64,000 bases of DNA from CADEED01 sp035701825 (GTDB lineage Bacteria; Pseudomonadota; Gammaproteobacteria; Steroidobacterales; Steroidobacteraceae). The notes under the pieces are model-generated. The model was not told the DNA's origin. It made no database searches and saw only the letters and a list, made by a program, of their open reading frames with translations. The position numbers were made by a program, and so were the translations under genes. The stretch covers positions 37,362 through 101,361 of the forward strand of contig DASSRK010000145.1 in NCBI GenBank assembly GCA_035701825.1, read 5' to 3'. This document shows, piece by piece, positions 1 to 8,858 of the stretch; within the stretch, counting starts at the first letter, position 1, and each line of letters opens with the position of its first letter.

Positions 1-495
1 GTAGCTCACCGCCTCGTCGAGCGAGTCGCTGGCGTTGCCGAGTCCGTAGAAATCGAGATTGAGTCGCCCGGAGCCGACGGCCGCGAGCGTCTGCACGCGG
101 TCGCCGAACCAGTGGCTCGAGTCACCGGCGAACCCGGCCCAGGTGTCGTTCGCGGTGTAAATGCCGCCAACGATGGACATGTTGGGCCGCGCGTAGCCCT
201 GGTCGCCGGCGGCCTTGCGCGGCCGCACGAACATGCCGGCAGCGCCGCCGCCGTAGCCGACCGCCGGCTCGGTGACGACCAGCGGAATCGGCAGGAAGGC
301 GCGCGGATGCGCGAGGAAATTGCTGAGGTCGAGCTGGCCGTCCTGGGGATCCCTGAAATTGAACGGCGACGTTTTCGTCGGGCCGGAACCTGCCGTCGTC
401 GATTCAGGCGCGGCCGCCGGCGCCTCCTCGGCATTGGACAGCAACGGGATCGCGCCGAGGCATGCGACTACCAAGCCTGGAAGCTTCGCATTCAT
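1..495 (-). CDS. BamA/TamA-like outer membrane protein, N-terminal part (runs off the window)
   Basis: The frame is open from an ATG at 495 down to base 1, so only the first 165 residues are visible and the 3' end lies outside the window. A signal peptide (MNAKLPGLVVACLGAIPLLS, cleaved near NAEE) is followed by a short Ala/Pro linker. Next comes a stretch with the motif ITEPAVGYGGGAAGMF-like (here VVTEPAVGYGGGAAGMF) and alternating Gly/Tyr/Trp beta strands ending in LDFYGLGNASD. That pattern is known from outer-membrane barrel proteins annotated as surface antigen or BamA/TamA-like. Substrate and role cannot be told from this fragment. The assignment rests on pattern recall, not on a search. 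Confidence 0.7.
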   Translation of the reverse strand, partial: MNAKLPGLVVACLGAIPLLSNAEEAPAAAPESTTAGSGPTKTSPFNFRDPQDGQLDLSNFLAHPRAFLPIPLVVTEPAVGYGGGAAGMFVRPRKAAGDQGYARPNMSIVGGIYTANDTWAGFAGDSSHWFGDRVQTLAAVGSGRLNLDFYGLGNASDSLDEAVSY

Positions 496-567
496 GCGAG
501 GCCATGCTCGCCTCGGCCGCGGCGACGCTCAATAAGCCCATCGACCCACAGACGGAATCAGCCTGTG

Positions 568-1374
568 TCATCCAGGCTTGCGCGCAACCAGGCTGACGAA
601 TCCGAGGAAACCGAAAAACTCGCCGCATGCCACCCTGCGCCTGGCTTCGGCTTTCAGCGCCGCGGCGAATACCCCGTCGATCCGCCCGCCGTGGGCGAGG
701 ATGTCCGCGCCCCTATCTACCAGCGTCAGCATGTAGTCCGGGTTACCGGACTGCACCGAGCCGTGACTGTCGAGCCGCTCGACGCGAAAGCCGCACGACG
801 TCACCAGGCCCGGCAACCGCCGGGCGAGCCAGCGATCGTTGACCAGGCCCGATATCACGGCGTCGATACACGCCTGCAACGGATCGTGATCTCCCGTGGC
901 AACGCTGGTCGCGGTGAAGTCGCCGTCGAAGATCGCGAGTTGCCCGCCAGCGCGCAGGACCCGGCGCGCTTCTGCGAGTGCTCGTGCCGGCTCCATCACG
1001 TGGGTCAGGCAGGTGTGGAACACCACCGCGTCGAACTCACCATCAACGTACGGCAGCGAGCCTGCATCCCCTTCATCGAAACGCAGGTTCGGGATGCCAT
1101 CCGCCAGCTCGCGCGCCCTGGTGAGGAAGCCGGGGGACGGGTCCAGGCCGACCACCTGACCGATGTCGTGCACGCGCGCCAGGTCCCTGCAGACCGGCCC
1201 CGACCCGCATCCGACCTCCAGCACGCGAGCGCCTCGCGGGATTTCGATGTGCGAGAGGAACACACTTCTTATTTCGCGCAAACGCGGATCCGCGGCGCGC
1301 ACTTCCATCGCGTTGATCAGAACCTGCAGGACAGCCGGATCGACCGTCCTGATCTGTGAATATGGGTCAGGCAT
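568..1374 (-). CDS. class I SAM-dependent methyltransferase (UbiE/COQ5-like)
   Basis: A 268-residue protein starting MPDPYSQIRTVD. Motif I is VLEVGCGSGPVCRDLAR at about residues 57-73, the acidic residue after strand 2 is in VVGLDPSPG, and motif II/III-like strands are FDAVVFHTCLTHV and LRAGGQLAIFDGDF. This is the usual Methyltransf_11/25 Rossmann fold and it acts in the cytoplasm. The acceptor substrate is unknown; the C-terminal 100 residues give no diagnostic motif. It lies just downstream of tRNA-Gly on the same strand and may share its transcript (12 bp gap). Confidence 0.85.
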   Translation of the reverse strand: MPDPYSQIRTVDPAVLQVLINAMEVRAADPRLREIRSVFLSHIEIPRGARVLEVGCGSGPVCRDLARVHDIGQVVGLDPSPGFLTRARELADGIPNLRFDEGDAGSLPYVDGEFDAVVFHTCLTHVMEPARALAEARRVLRAGGQLAIFDGDFTATSVATGDHDPLQACIDAVISGLVNDRWLARRLPGLVTSCGFRVERLDSHGSVQSGNPDYMLTLVDRGADILAHGGRIDGVFAAALKAEARRRVACGEFFGFLGFVSLVARKPG

Positions 1375-1386
1375 CGTGGTTGGTGA

Positions 1387-1460
1387 TGGAGCGGGTGATG
1401 GGAATCGAACCCACGTTAGTAGCTTGGGAAGCTACAGTTCTACCATTGAACTACACCCGC
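1387..1460 (-). tRNA. glyU: tRNA-Gly (anticodon CCC), CCA encoded
   Basis: The minus strand reads as a full cloverleaf. It has acceptor GCGGGTG/CACCCGC, D-stem GTTC/GAAC, anticodon stem GTAGC/GCTAC with loop TTCCCAA (anticodon CCC), T-arm GTGGG-TTCGATT-CCCAT, discriminator T and an encoded CCA at 1389-1387. The anticodon arm resembles E. coli glyU, which also reads GGG. Confidence 0.97.
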
Positions 1461-1582
1461 GCCCGCTCTCGAGAAACGAGGCTGCGCGAGGATAGCCGAG
1501 CCGCGCGATCCTTCTCAACCGGAGAGCGCCTTTGCTTCACGGACGGCACGCAGGACGTTGATTGACAGAGCCTGGCGGCGGT

Positions 1583-2674
1583 TCACGTGCAGTCGTCCGG
1601 GCCCGGGCATACGCGCGCCAGGGCAGCCCGCCGCTCGGGCGTGTCCTGGAATGCGATCGACCTGCGGTACCACGCGCGGGCGCGCCTGGAATCGCCGCTG
1701 TATTCGAACGCGCGGCCCGCGTTGTATGCGGCCGAGGCGCGGATGGCACGCGACGCGTCCCTGGTCTCGGCGACGCGCGTGGATATCTCGATGGCCGCGT
1801 TCCACTCCTTGCGGCGTATATATAAGAGACCGAGGTTGGCGGCGGCCTCGTGGTTACGGCGATCCCGATCCAGCGCCTGGCGGTAGTAGTCGAGCGCCTC
1901 GTCGTATTTCTCCGCGCGGTAGGCGGTGAGCGCGAGTTGGTTGAGGCGATTGCTGTCGCTCGGCATTTGCAGCGATTCCGGATCCGGCGCCAGGGTGAGT
2001 CCGCTGACTCCCCGCACCAGGATCATGTCCCCGTACGCGCTGCCACCTTCGGGAAAGCGCACGCTCTCGTTGCCGTTCGTGATCGACATGCCGAAGCCGA
2101 CGTGGAAGTCCTCGAAGACGTAGCCAGGCCCGACGATACCTTGTCCCTTGGCGAGACGTGGCGTGAGCAGCTCGGCCGCCGAGGTGATCGGGATGGGCAC
2201 GAGGGTATCGTCATCGGCGATTCGGTAGAGCTCGTACTCGCGGAAGTTGCCGGTACCGGAGAGCGAGTTCTCGATCCCGAGCAGTACGACTTCCGGCATC
2301 GGGTTCGTCGCGGTTCCGTTGTAGCGGATCAGGGTCGGGGTCAGGGTTCCATCGCCCGCCCTGATGACTTTGATCTCGCGGTACCGCTGGTCGTAAATGC
2401 GGTAGATCGCGAGCTCCTCGCCCTCGATATGGTCCTGGCAGACTCCCTTGATGTACGCGCGAGTCGTGGTGGCCACGAATGCAATTGCCCACGAGCTCTT
2501 GCCTGTCTCGCTGTACCGTGGGGCGTCGTAGCAGAATCCCTGGTCCGGTGCGCGCGGTGCCATGATTTCCTGGATCGTCCGGTCGACCACGTTGCCGCCG
2601 GCCGCGACCCGCATGGATGCGACGAGACCCAGCAGGGCCAGGAAGGTGCGAATCGTCAGAGCGTGGCTTTCCAT
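1583..2674 (-). CDS. secreted tetratricopeptide-repeat protein of unknown function
   Basis: A 363-residue protein with an N-terminal signal peptide (hydrophobic residues 8-25, ending RVAAGG). The middle region (about 30-235) is beta-rich and matches no family I recognise. From about residue 240 to the end there are two to three TPR units (for example AEKYDEALDYYRQALDRDRR and YNAGRAFEYSGDSRRARAWY), then a short Cys-containing tail. It is probably periplasmic and used for protein contacts. The ATG at 2674 precedes the signal peptide directly. It is divergent from the nucleosidase gene, with a 93-bp shared upstream region. Confidence 0.75.
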   Translation of the reverse strand: MESHALTIRTFLALLGLVASMRVAAGGNVVDRTIQEIMAPRAPDQGFCYDAPRYSETGKSSWAIAFVATTTRAYIKGVCQDHIEGEELAIYRIYDQRYREIKVIRAGDGTLTPTLIRYNGTATNPMPEVVLLGIENSLSGTGNFREYELYRIADDDTLVPIPITSAAELLTPRLAKGQGIVGPGYVFEDFHVGFGMSITNGNESVRFPEGGSAYGDMILVRGVSGLTLAPDPESLQMPSDSNRLNQLALTAYRAEKYDEALDYYRQALDRDRRNHEAAANLGLLYIRRKEWNAAIEISTRVAETRDASRAIRASAAYNAGRAFEYSGDSRRARAWYRRSIAFQDTPERRAALARVCPGPDDCT

Positions 2675-2767
2675 GGGCCTCCAAACTACGCCCGCACCTG
2701 GACGCGGGCCGTGACGGAAATCACGCGGGACGCGAGAATAGCGCGCGCCTCACTACTCATCACATAC

Positions 2768-3352
2768 ATGCCGTCGCCGAACACATTGATAGTCATGGCC
2801 CTGCCGCAGGAATCGCGCGGCGAGCTCGAGCGCGCCGGCGCGCAGGTCCTTTACACCGGCGTCGGCAAGGTCAATGCCGCGCTGTCGCTGGCGCGTCGCC
2901 TGGCCGAGCTGCGTTGTGCCGGTGAATCACCGGCGCTGGTGGTCAACCTGGGCACCGCGGGCAGCCGCACGATCGCGGCGCACACGCTGGTGGCCTGCGA
3001 TCGCTTCAGCCAGCGCGACATGGATGTGAGCGGGCTCGGCTTCCCACCGGGCGTCACGCCATTCGATGACACGCCCGCCGTCATCCAATTTCCTGCCACG
3101 TTCACGCAGCTTCGCCAGGTGCACTGCTCATCTGCGGATTCCTTCGCCACTGACCTGCACACCGTGGCCGGCGACGTCGTCGACATGGAGGCCTTCGCGC
3201 TGGCGCGCGCGTGCATGGCCGAAGGCATGCGCTTCGCCTGTGCCAAGTACGTCACCGATGGCGCCGACGGGGACTCGGCCGCGCACTGGCAAGCGGGGCT
3301 CGAAGCGGCGGCGCGCAGCTTCGCGACGCTGTACGCTTCGCTGCCCCGATGA
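2768..3352 (+). CDS. MTA/SAH nucleosidase-like phosphorylase-superfamily protein
   Basis: A 194-residue member of the PNP_UDP_1 fold. It has TLIVMALPQES at the first strand, GVGKVNAALSLARRL, the NLGTAGS loop, and a C-terminal VDMEAFALARACMAEG followed by VKYVTDGAD-like (here AKYVTDGAD). The VDME Glu binds the ribose hydroxyl and the late Asp is the general acid in 5'-methylthioadenosine/S-adenosylhomocysteine nucleosidases. It is shorter than the usual 230 residues, and the middle of the fold is condensed. The ATG at 2768 keeps the first strand. Its stop overlaps the trmB start (ATGA), so the two are translationally coupled. The exact nucleoside substrate is not certain. Confidence 0.72.
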   Translation: MPSPNTLIVMALPQESRGELERAGAQVLYTGVGKVNAALSLARRLAELRCAGESPALVVNLGTAGSRTIAAHTLVACDRFSQRDMDVSGLGFPPGVTPFDDTPAVIQFPATFTQLRQVHCSSADSFATDLHTVAGDVVDMEAFALARACMAEGMRFACAKYVTDGADGDSAAHWQAGLEAAARSFATLYASLPR

Positions 3353-4035
3353 ACGAACAGCCTCACCGCCCGATCCGCAGCTTCGTGATGCGCACTGGCC
3401 GCATGACTTCCGGCCAGGCGCGCGCGCTCGAAGAACTGTGGCCGCGCTTCGGCGTGGAATATTCTCCGCAGCCGTTGGCGCTCGACGCACTCTTCGGTCG
3501 TCACGCGCCGCGCACTCTGGAGATTGGCTTTGGCAATGGCGAACACCTGGCCTCGCTCGCCAGTGCCCACCCGGAACGCGACTACCTCGGCGTCGAGGTG
3601 CATCGCCCCGGCGTCGGCCACCTGCTGATGCTCGCCGCGACCCACAACCTCACCAACATCCGCGCCAGCTCGCACGACGCCGTCGAGGTGCTGCGCGAGC
3701 AGATCGCGCCGGGCGCGCTCGACGAGGTGCTGGTGCTGTTCCCGGATCCCTGGCACAAGAAGCGTCATCACAAGCGTCGGCTGATCCAGCCCGCTTTCGT
3801 CGAACTGGTCGCTTCGCGACTCGCGAGCGGTGGCGTGTGGCGTCTCGCCACCGACTGGGAGCCCTACGCGCAGCAGATGCTCGAGGTGCTGTCGGGCGCG
3901 CACGCGCTGTTCGAAAATCTTTCCCCGACCGACGACTGGATGCCGCGCCCGGAAGAGCGTGCGCCGACGCGCTTCGAGAAACGCGGCGCGCGCCTCGGCC
4001 ACGGCGTGTGGGACCTCGCCTTCCGCCGGCGCTGA
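3349..4035 (+). CDS. trmB: tRNA (guanine-N7-)-methyltransferase
   Basis: A 228-residue enzyme that methylates G46 of tRNA variable loops with SAM. Family blocks are RTGRMTSGQARALEELWP near the N terminus, SAM motif EIGFGNGEHL, GVEVHRPGVGHLL, and the signature LFPDPWHKKRHHKRRL (about residues 127-142) containing the catalytic Asp. The end shows TRFEKRGARLGHGVWDL. The start ATG is inside the ATGA overlap with the nucleosidase gene. It is convergent with the MarC gene 27 bp away. Confidence 0.95.
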   Translation: MNEQPHRPIRSFVMRTGRMTSGQARALEELWPRFGVEYSPQPLALDALFGRHAPRTLEIGFGNGEHLASLASAHPERDYLGVEVHRPGVGHLLMLAATHNLTNIRASSHDAVEVLREQIAPGALDEVLVLFPDPWHKKRHHKRRLIQPAFVELVASRLASGGVWRLATDWEPYAQQMLEVLSGAHALFENLSPTDDWMPRPEERAPTRFEKRGARLGHGVWDLAFRRR

Positions 4036-4062
4036 ACCTGGTAGTTAGGTGCCGGTGGGCGC

Positions 4063-4692
4063 CTACAGCGAGAAGCTCGCCCGCAGGCCATCCACCACGA
4101 ACTGCACCGCCAGCGCACCGAGCACCACGCCGAACAGGCGGTTCGCGACATTCGTGCCGGTGACCCCGATCACGCGCATCAGTGGGCCAGCCACCCACAT
4201 GGCGAGCAGGCACAGCGCGAGTACCACGAGCGCGCAGGCGAACATCAGCATGAACTGCAGCGGTGCATCGGCGACCGGGATCGGGCCGAACCACAGCAGC
4301 ATGGTGGTCAGCGCCCCGGGGCCCGCCATGAACGGAAAGGCAAGAGGGAAAACCGAAATGTCGGCGCGCTTCTTGCTTTCGACCTTCTCGTCGCTCGAGG
4401 TACGCGTCCCGGATTCGCGCGCGAACACCATCTCGAGGGCGATGAGGAAAAGCAACAGGCCGCCAAAAATCCTGAACGAGTTGATCGAAATGCCCATCGC
4501 CGAAAGGAAGCCGGCGCCGACGAGCGCGAACAGCAGGAGTATTCCGCTTGCAACTAACACCGACTTCAGGGCCATCTTGTGCCGATAGGTCGCGCTCGCG
4601 CCTTCGGTGAGTCCCGAGAACACCGGAATCAGTGAAATCGGTTCGACCACCACGAAGAAGACGATGAAGAACTTGACTGCTTGTTCGAACAT
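4063..4692 (-). CDS. MarC family integral membrane protein
   Basis: A 209-residue polytopic inner-membrane protein with about six hydrophobic segments. The N terminus (FFIVFFVVVEPISLIPVF) and the internal FPLAFPFMAGPGALTTML are the two characteristic MarC/UPF0056 half-repeats. The family is widespread and was once linked to multiple-antibiotic resistance in E. coli, a link that was not upheld, so the substrate is unknown. Start ATG at 4692. Confidence 0.92.
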   Translation of the reverse strand: MFEQAVKFFIVFFVVVEPISLIPVFSGLTEGASATYRHKMALKSVLVASGILLLFALVGAGFLSAMGISINSFRIFGGLLLFLIALEMVFARESGTRTSSDEKVESKKRADISVFPLAFPFMAGPGALTTMLLWFGPIPVADAPLQFMLMFACALVVLALCLLAMWVAGPLMRVIGVTGTNVANRLFGVVLGALAVQFVVDGLRASFSL

Positions 4693-4800
4693 GATGCTCT
4701 GCGCAACGAATTTCGTTCTTGTGCTTGCCGATTTTCGGGAGCAACATGAAGTCGCTCATTTCGAACGCAGCATAGCAGCACCACGATTCGGAGGGATTCG

Positions 4801-5112
4801 ATGAAACCCACCATCGGCAACTGGTACCGCATCCAGGGCGGCGAATCGTTCGAAGTCGTTGCCTGGGACGAAGATGACGGCACCATCGAGCTGCAGTACT
4901 TCGACGGCACGGTCGAGGAGATGGACATCGAGGACTGGCAGGCCGAGCACGAGAACGGGACGCTCGAAGAGGTCGAGCCGCCCGAGGACTGGACCGGTTC
5001 GGTCGATGTGGATCCCGAAGAAGACGACGCCCGCGGCGCGCTCGGCTATGGCGAGGACGACGACCGCGGCCAGCGTTCCAGCAAGCTCGAGGGCCTGGAC
5101 CTGTTCGAGTAG
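4801..5112 (+). CDS. small acidic protein, DUF6763-like
   Basis: A 103-residue, strongly acidic cytoplasmic protein beginning MKPTIGNWYRIQGGESFEVV. A beta-rich first half (residues 1-50, with FDGTVEEMDIEDW) is followed by an acidic low-complexity tail. It resembles short gammaproteobacterial proteins grouped as DUF6763, with no known activity. The upstream sequence GGAGGG about 8 bp before the ATG is a good ribosome site. Confidence 0.72.
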   Translation: MKPTIGNWYRIQGGESFEVVAWDEDDGTIELQYFDGTVEEMDIEDWQAEHENGTLEEVEPPEDWTGSVDVDPEEDDARGALGYGEDDDRGQRSSKLEGLDLFE

Positions 5113-5132
5113 TTAGCTAGCGGCGCGCGGGA

Positions 5133-5525
5133 TCATATCCCGTTCGCCAGTGCGTCAGCGTCGGCACCTTCGGCCAGCAGCACGTATTCCCCCACCACTT
5201 CGACCGGCACCCGCCGCAGCGACTGGCCCGGGCACGGCCCGGCGACGCACAGTCCCTCGTCGCGCGTGAACAGCGCGCCATGCGAGGCGCACAGGATCAG
5301 GCTGCGGTCCGGCGTGAGGAAGCGATTCGGCCGCAGATCGAGGGGATGTCCGGCGTGCGGACAGGTGTTGACGTAGGCCGCCACGCCATTCGAACCCTTC
5401 ACGATGAAGCCGCGCAGGGGCCAGTCGCCCTCGCCCACCGTGAAACCCTTCGCACCGGTGGCTTCGAGCTCGGCCAGCGAGCCGAGCACGCGAGTGACGT
5501 CAATTTCGCGCGGCGGTGATGTCAC
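5133..5525 (-). CDS. Rieske [2Fe-2S] domain protein
   Basis: A 130-residue protein that is essentially one Rieske domain. The cluster ligands are visible as C55-P-H57 and C79-A-S-H82, in NTCPHAGHPLDL and LCASHGALFT. It lacks a signal peptide and a catalytic partner domain, so it resembles ferredoxin-type or nitrite-reductase-small-subunit-type Rieske proteins that pass electrons in the cytoplasm. Its start overlaps the end of the AmpG-like gene by 26 bp, so the two probably share a transcript. The partner oxygenase or reductase is not in sight. Confidence 0.86.
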   Translation of the reverse strand: MTSPPREIDVTRVLGSLAELEATGAKGFTVGEGDWPLRGFIVKGSNGVAAYVNTCPHAGHPLDLRPNRFLTPDRSLILCASHGALFTRDEGLCVAGPCPGQSLRRVPVEVVGEYVLLAEGADADALANGI

Positions 5526-6933
5526 GGCGCGAGAGCCACAACAGCAGGAGCAATGCGGGAATACTCAGCGCCGCGGTGTACAGGTAGAAATCGCCATATC
5601 CCAGCGCGTTGACCGTCATGCCCGAGGTGCCCATCAGCAGTTTCCCGGGCAGCGCGTACAGCGAGGACAGCACGGCGTACTGGGTTGCGGTGTACTTCGC
5701 GCTGGTGAGACTCGACATGAAGGCGATGAGCGCGGTGCCGTGTACGCCGAGGGCGAGATTGTCGAACCCGACGATGAACGACAGGCCCGCGGCGGTCGCC
5801 GGGCCGCGCGCGGCGATCTGGTGCGGCCAGAAATCGAGCAGGCCGCTGCGCGCGCAATCCATCGGGAGGTGACAGGCGTAGGTGCCATACGTCGCGTAGA
5901 AGAGGTTCGACAGGATTACCAACGCGCTCCCGAGCAGCAGTCCGCGGATTCGACCGAGGCGCGCCACCAGCACGCCGCCCACCACGGCCCCCACCAGCGT
6001 CGACGGCCAGCCGAAGAACTTTGCGATCACGCCGACTTCTTCGAGCGTGAATCCCATGTCTATATAAAAGGTGTTGGCCATCGTGCCGCCGACGTAGTCG
6101 GTGAGCCGGTACGTGCTGATGAACGCGAAGATGAGCAGGCCGAGCCCGAGACCGTAGCGGCCGAAAAAGTCCACGACGGGACCCGCGACGGCACCGACGA
6201 ACCATGCGCCCGCAGCCTGCATCCAGCGCGGCCAGTGCGCGCGCCTCGCGAGCCAGTCGGTGACGCGCTGTTCGCGCCGGTCCGCCGCCACGGAAATTTC
6301 CGGGACCGGCTCGCGCACCAGCAGGGTCGTGACGATGCCGATGCCCATCAGCACGCTCATCGTCGTGTAGCTTTCGCGGAAGCTGGAGCGCCCGGCGATG
6401 ATCAATGCGCCCGCGGAAGCAACCATGAGCGCCGTGCGGTAGCCGATCTGGTACGCCGCCGCCATCGCGCCTTGCTTGTCGGCCGTCGCGGACTCGATGC
6501 GCCAGGCGTCGATGGCGATGTCCTGGGTGGCTGCGAAGAACGCGACCAGCAGCGCGCAGACGGCAACGTGCGCGATGCTGTGCGCGGGATCGCTGAAGGC
6601 GAGGTTCGCTATGCTCAGGACCAGCCCGATTTGCGCGACCAGCATCCAGGACCTGCGCCGGCCTAACCACTTGTCCAGCACGGGCAGCGGCACCCGGTCG
6701 ACGATCGGCGCCCATATCCACTTGAACGAGTACATCAGGCCGACCCAGGAGAGCATGCCGATGGTGGCGCGATCGATGTGCTCGGTTCGCAGCCAGGCCG
6801 ACAGCGTCTGGAAGACGAGATAGAACGGCAATCCCGCCGAGAAGCCCAGGAAAAGCATCGAGAGCACGGGCCGTTCCAGGTAGACCGCGAGCGCCTGCAC
6901 CCAGGTCGTTTTCGGCGCCGTCTCAGTAGCCAT
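5500..6933 (-). CDS. AmpG-like major facilitator permease
   Basis: A 477-residue inner-membrane MFS protein starting MATETAPKTTWVQAL at 6933. The N-terminal helix motif GFSAGLPFYLVFQTLSAWL, the WVGLMYSFKWIWAPIVDR loop, and ATQDIAIDAWRIE are hallmarks of the AmpG family. AmpG imports anhydromuropeptides for cell-wall recycling. Longer N-terminal extensions in the same frame reach into the pyrE promoter and lack family similarity, so I reject them. It is divergent from pyrE with 46 bp between starts. A relative with another substrate cannot be excluded. Confidence 0.88.
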   Translation of the reverse strand: MATETAPKTTWVQALAVYLERPVLSMLFLGFSAGLPFYLVFQTLSAWLRTEHIDRATIGMLSWVGLMYSFKWIWAPIVDRVPLPVLDKWLGRRRSWMLVAQIGLVLSIANLAFSDPAHSIAHVAVCALLVAFFAATQDIAIDAWRIESATADKQGAMAAAYQIGYRTALMVASAGALIIAGRSSFRESYTTMSVLMGIGIVTTLLVREPVPEISVAADRREQRVTDWLARRAHWPRWMQAAGAWFVGAVAGPVVDFFGRYGLGLGLLIFAFISTYRLTDYVGGTMANTFYIDMGFTLEEVGVIAKFFGWPSTLVGAVVGGVLVARLGRIRGLLLGSALVILSNLFYATYGTYACHLPMDCARSGLLDFWPHQIAARGPATAAGLSFIVGFDNLALGVHGTALIAFMSSLTSAKYTATQYAVLSSLYALPGKLLMGTSGMTVNALGYGDFYLYTAALSIPALLLLLWLSRRDITAARN

Positions 6934-6979
6934 GGTTCGGTATGATCCGCACCGCCGCATCATACGGAAGACGGAACTC

Positions 6980-7651
6980 GTGCAGGAATACCAGAGAACC
7001 TTCATCGACCTCGCGCTGTCGCGCCAGGCGCTGCGCTTCGGCAACTTCAAGCTGAAGTCGGGCCGCGAGAGCCCGTACTTCTTCAATGCCGGGTTGTTCA
7101 ACGACGGCGAGGCGATCGCGGTCCTCGGCCAGTGCTACGCCGCGGCGCTCGCGCGCTCGGGTCTCGGGTTCGACATGCTGTTCGGCCCCGCCTACAAGGG
7201 CATCCCGCTCGCGACCACCACCGCGGTGGCGCTCGCCGAGCATCACCACCGCAACGTGCCATGGGCGTTCAACCGCAAGGAAGCCAAGGATCATGGCGAG
7301 GGCGGCAACATCGTGGGCAGCCCGCTCAAGGGCCGCGTGGTCATCGTGGACGACGTGATCACGGCCGGCACGGCGATTCGAGAATCGGTCGAGATCATCC
7401 GGGCCGCGGGCGCCGAGCCGGTGGGTGTGGCGCTGGCGCTGGATCGCCAGGAACGCGGCCAGGGCGCGCAATCGGCGGTCCAGGAGGTGTCGGCGCAATT
7501 TGGACTGCGTTGCGTCAGCATCCTCACCCTGGCCGACCTGATCGAGACCTTCGCCACCACGGGTGATGCAGTTCGCATTTCCGGCGAACAGTTGGCCGCA
7601 CTTCGTGCTTACCAGCGCGCCTGGGGTGTCCCGGCGGTACCCACCCCGTAA
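6980..7651 (+). CDS. pyrE: orotate phosphoribosyltransferase
   Basis: A 223-residue enzyme making OMP from orotate and PRPP in pyrimidine synthesis. It aligns from end to end with E. coli PyrE: FKLKSGRESPYFFNAGLFN, FGPAYKGIPLATTTAVALA, FNRKEAKDHGEGG (the flexible loop), and the PRPP motif VVIVDDVITAGTAIRES. The likely start is GTG at 6980, preceded by GGAAG nine bases upstream. An in-frame ATG at 6932 would add 16 residues absent from homologues. Confidence 0.97.
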   Translation: MQEYQRTFIDLALSRQALRFGNFKLKSGRESPYFFNAGLFNDGEAIAVLGQCYAAALARSGLGFDMLFGPAYKGIPLATTTAVALAEHHHRNVPWAFNRKEAKDHGEGGNIVGSPLKGRVVIVDDVITAGTAIRESVEIIRAAGAEPVGVALALDRQERGQGAQSAVQEVSAQFGLRCVSILTLADLIETFATTGDAVRISGEQLAALRAYQRAWGVPAVPTP

Positions 7652-7674
7652 CGCCTTGGGGCAGAATACGCGCC

Positions 7675-8331
7675 ATGCGCAACGCCACCCCCTTCCTGGC
7701 CGTCGTGCTGACCAGCGTATGCCTGGCCAGCGCCGCATTCGCGGAGAAGCCTACCTACAAGTGGACCGATGAAAAGGGCGTGGTCCACTACGGCGACAGC
7801 GTCCCTGCCGAGTACTCGCAGCGCGAACAGAGCATCCTGAACAAGCAGGGCGTGGTCACGCAGAAGCAGCAGGCCGAGATGTCACCGGCCGAGGCGGCGG
7901 ACTTCGCGGCCCAGCAGAAACAGGAGGCGATGCGCCGCCAGCACGACATGTTCCTGGTTTCCACCTACCCGTCGGTGAAGGAAATCGAGAACGTGCGCGA
8001 CACGCGCGTCGAGCAGATCAATGGCCAGGTCTCCGCCACCGAGACCTACATCGCGAGCCTCAACAGCCGCCTCGAGGGCCTGAAGCAGCGTGCCATGCTG
8101 TTCACGCCTTACAACCCCAAGCCGGGCGCGCGCCGCATGCCCGACGACCTGGCCGAAGAGATGGTGCGCGTGCTGTCCGAGCAACGCACGCAGCACACGG
8201 CGCTCGAGAAGCGTCGCTCCGAGCTGCAGACCGTCATGGAACAGTTCGACGGCGACATCCGGCGGTTCAAGGAATTGCGCACCTCGGCGGCCGCGCGCCT
8301 CAACAACAGCGGCGCGCCCAAGAAGCAGTAG
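7675..8331 (+). CDS. periplasmic DUF4124-domain protein
   Basis: A 218-residue protein with a cleavable signal peptide (ending SAAFA). A DUF4124 domain follows immediately, KPTYKWTDEKGVVHYGDSVP at residues 25-44, and then a long charged, Gln-rich and probably coiled-coil region (about 55-210). DUF4124 proteins are common in the gammaproteobacterial envelope but have no assigned reaction. It is convergent with dut. Confidence 0.85.
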   Translation: MRNATPFLAVVLTSVCLASAAFAEKPTYKWTDEKGVVHYGDSVPAEYSQREQSILNKQGVVTQKQQAEMSPAEAADFAAQQKQEAMRRQHDMFLVSTYPSVKEIENVRDTRVEQINGQVSATETYIASLNSRLEGLKQRAMLFTPYNPKPGARRMPDDLAEEMVRVLSEQRTQHTALEKRRSELQTVMEQFDGDIRRFKELRTSAAARLNNSGAPKKQ

Positions 8332-8360
8332 TTAGATTGGCCGGCGCGGCGCCGCGCCGC

Positions 8361-8858
8361 TCAACGAGTCCCGGTGTGCCCGAAGCCGCCCGCGCCGCGC
8401 TGCGACTGCGCGAAATCGTCGACCACTTCCAGCCGCACCTGCACCACCGGCACGATCACCATCTGCGCGATGCGCTCGCCCGGCTGCACCACGAAATCCA
8501 CGCTGCCGCGGTTCCAGCACGACACCATCAACTGGCCCTGGTAGTCGGAGTCGATGAGGCCGACGAGATTGCCGAGGACCACGCCGTGTTTGTGGCCGAG
8601 CCCCGAGCGCGGCAGGATCACGGCCGCGAGGCCCGGGTCATCGAGATGGATCGCGAGTCCGGTGGGGATCAGCTCGGCCTTGCCGGCTGCCAGCGTCAGC
8701 GGCGCGTCCAGGCAGGCGCGCAGGTCGAGCCCGGCGGAGCCGGACGTGGCATACGCCGGCAGGGGAAATTCCTGGCCGATGCGCGGATCAAGGATGCGGA
8801 CTTTCAGCGCGCGGTCGGCGCCGCTGTTTTTTTCGTGGGGCTGTACGACGGCATTCAT
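8361..8858 (-). CDS. dut: deoxyuridine 5'-triphosphate nucleotidohydrolase (dUTPase)
   Basis: A 165-residue trimeric dUTPase that hydrolyses dUTP to dUMP. All five motifs are present: AYATSGSAGLDLRA, PRSGLGHKHG, GLIDSDYQGQLMV (catalytic Asp), GERIAQMVIVPV, and the C-terminal RGAGGFGHTG. The start ATG at 8858 overlaps the coaBC stop (ATGA), so the usual coaBC-dut operon order is kept. Confidence 0.97.
   Translation of the reverse strand: MNAVVQPHEKNSGADRALKVRILDPRIGQEFPLPAYATSGSAGLDLRACLDAPLTLAAGKAELIPTGLAIHLDDPGLAAVILPRSGLGHKHGVVLGNLVGLIDSDYQGQLMVSCWNRGSVDFVVQPGERIAQMVIVPVVQVRLEVVDDFAQSQRGAGGFGHTGTR

Noticed and set aside
112..1359. A 415-codon plus-strand frame across the first two genes
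   Set aside because: It lies antisense to the methyltransferase and the outer-membrane protein, is Arg-rich without any domain, and covers the tRNA-side region; typical of high-GC shadow frames.
4036..8340. Recurring TAGTTAG near gene ends (about 4040, 5109 and 8328)
   Set aside because: The same 7-mer also occurs inside genes (for example 9764, 16112, 45471). The count is not above chance for the base composition, so it is not a signal.
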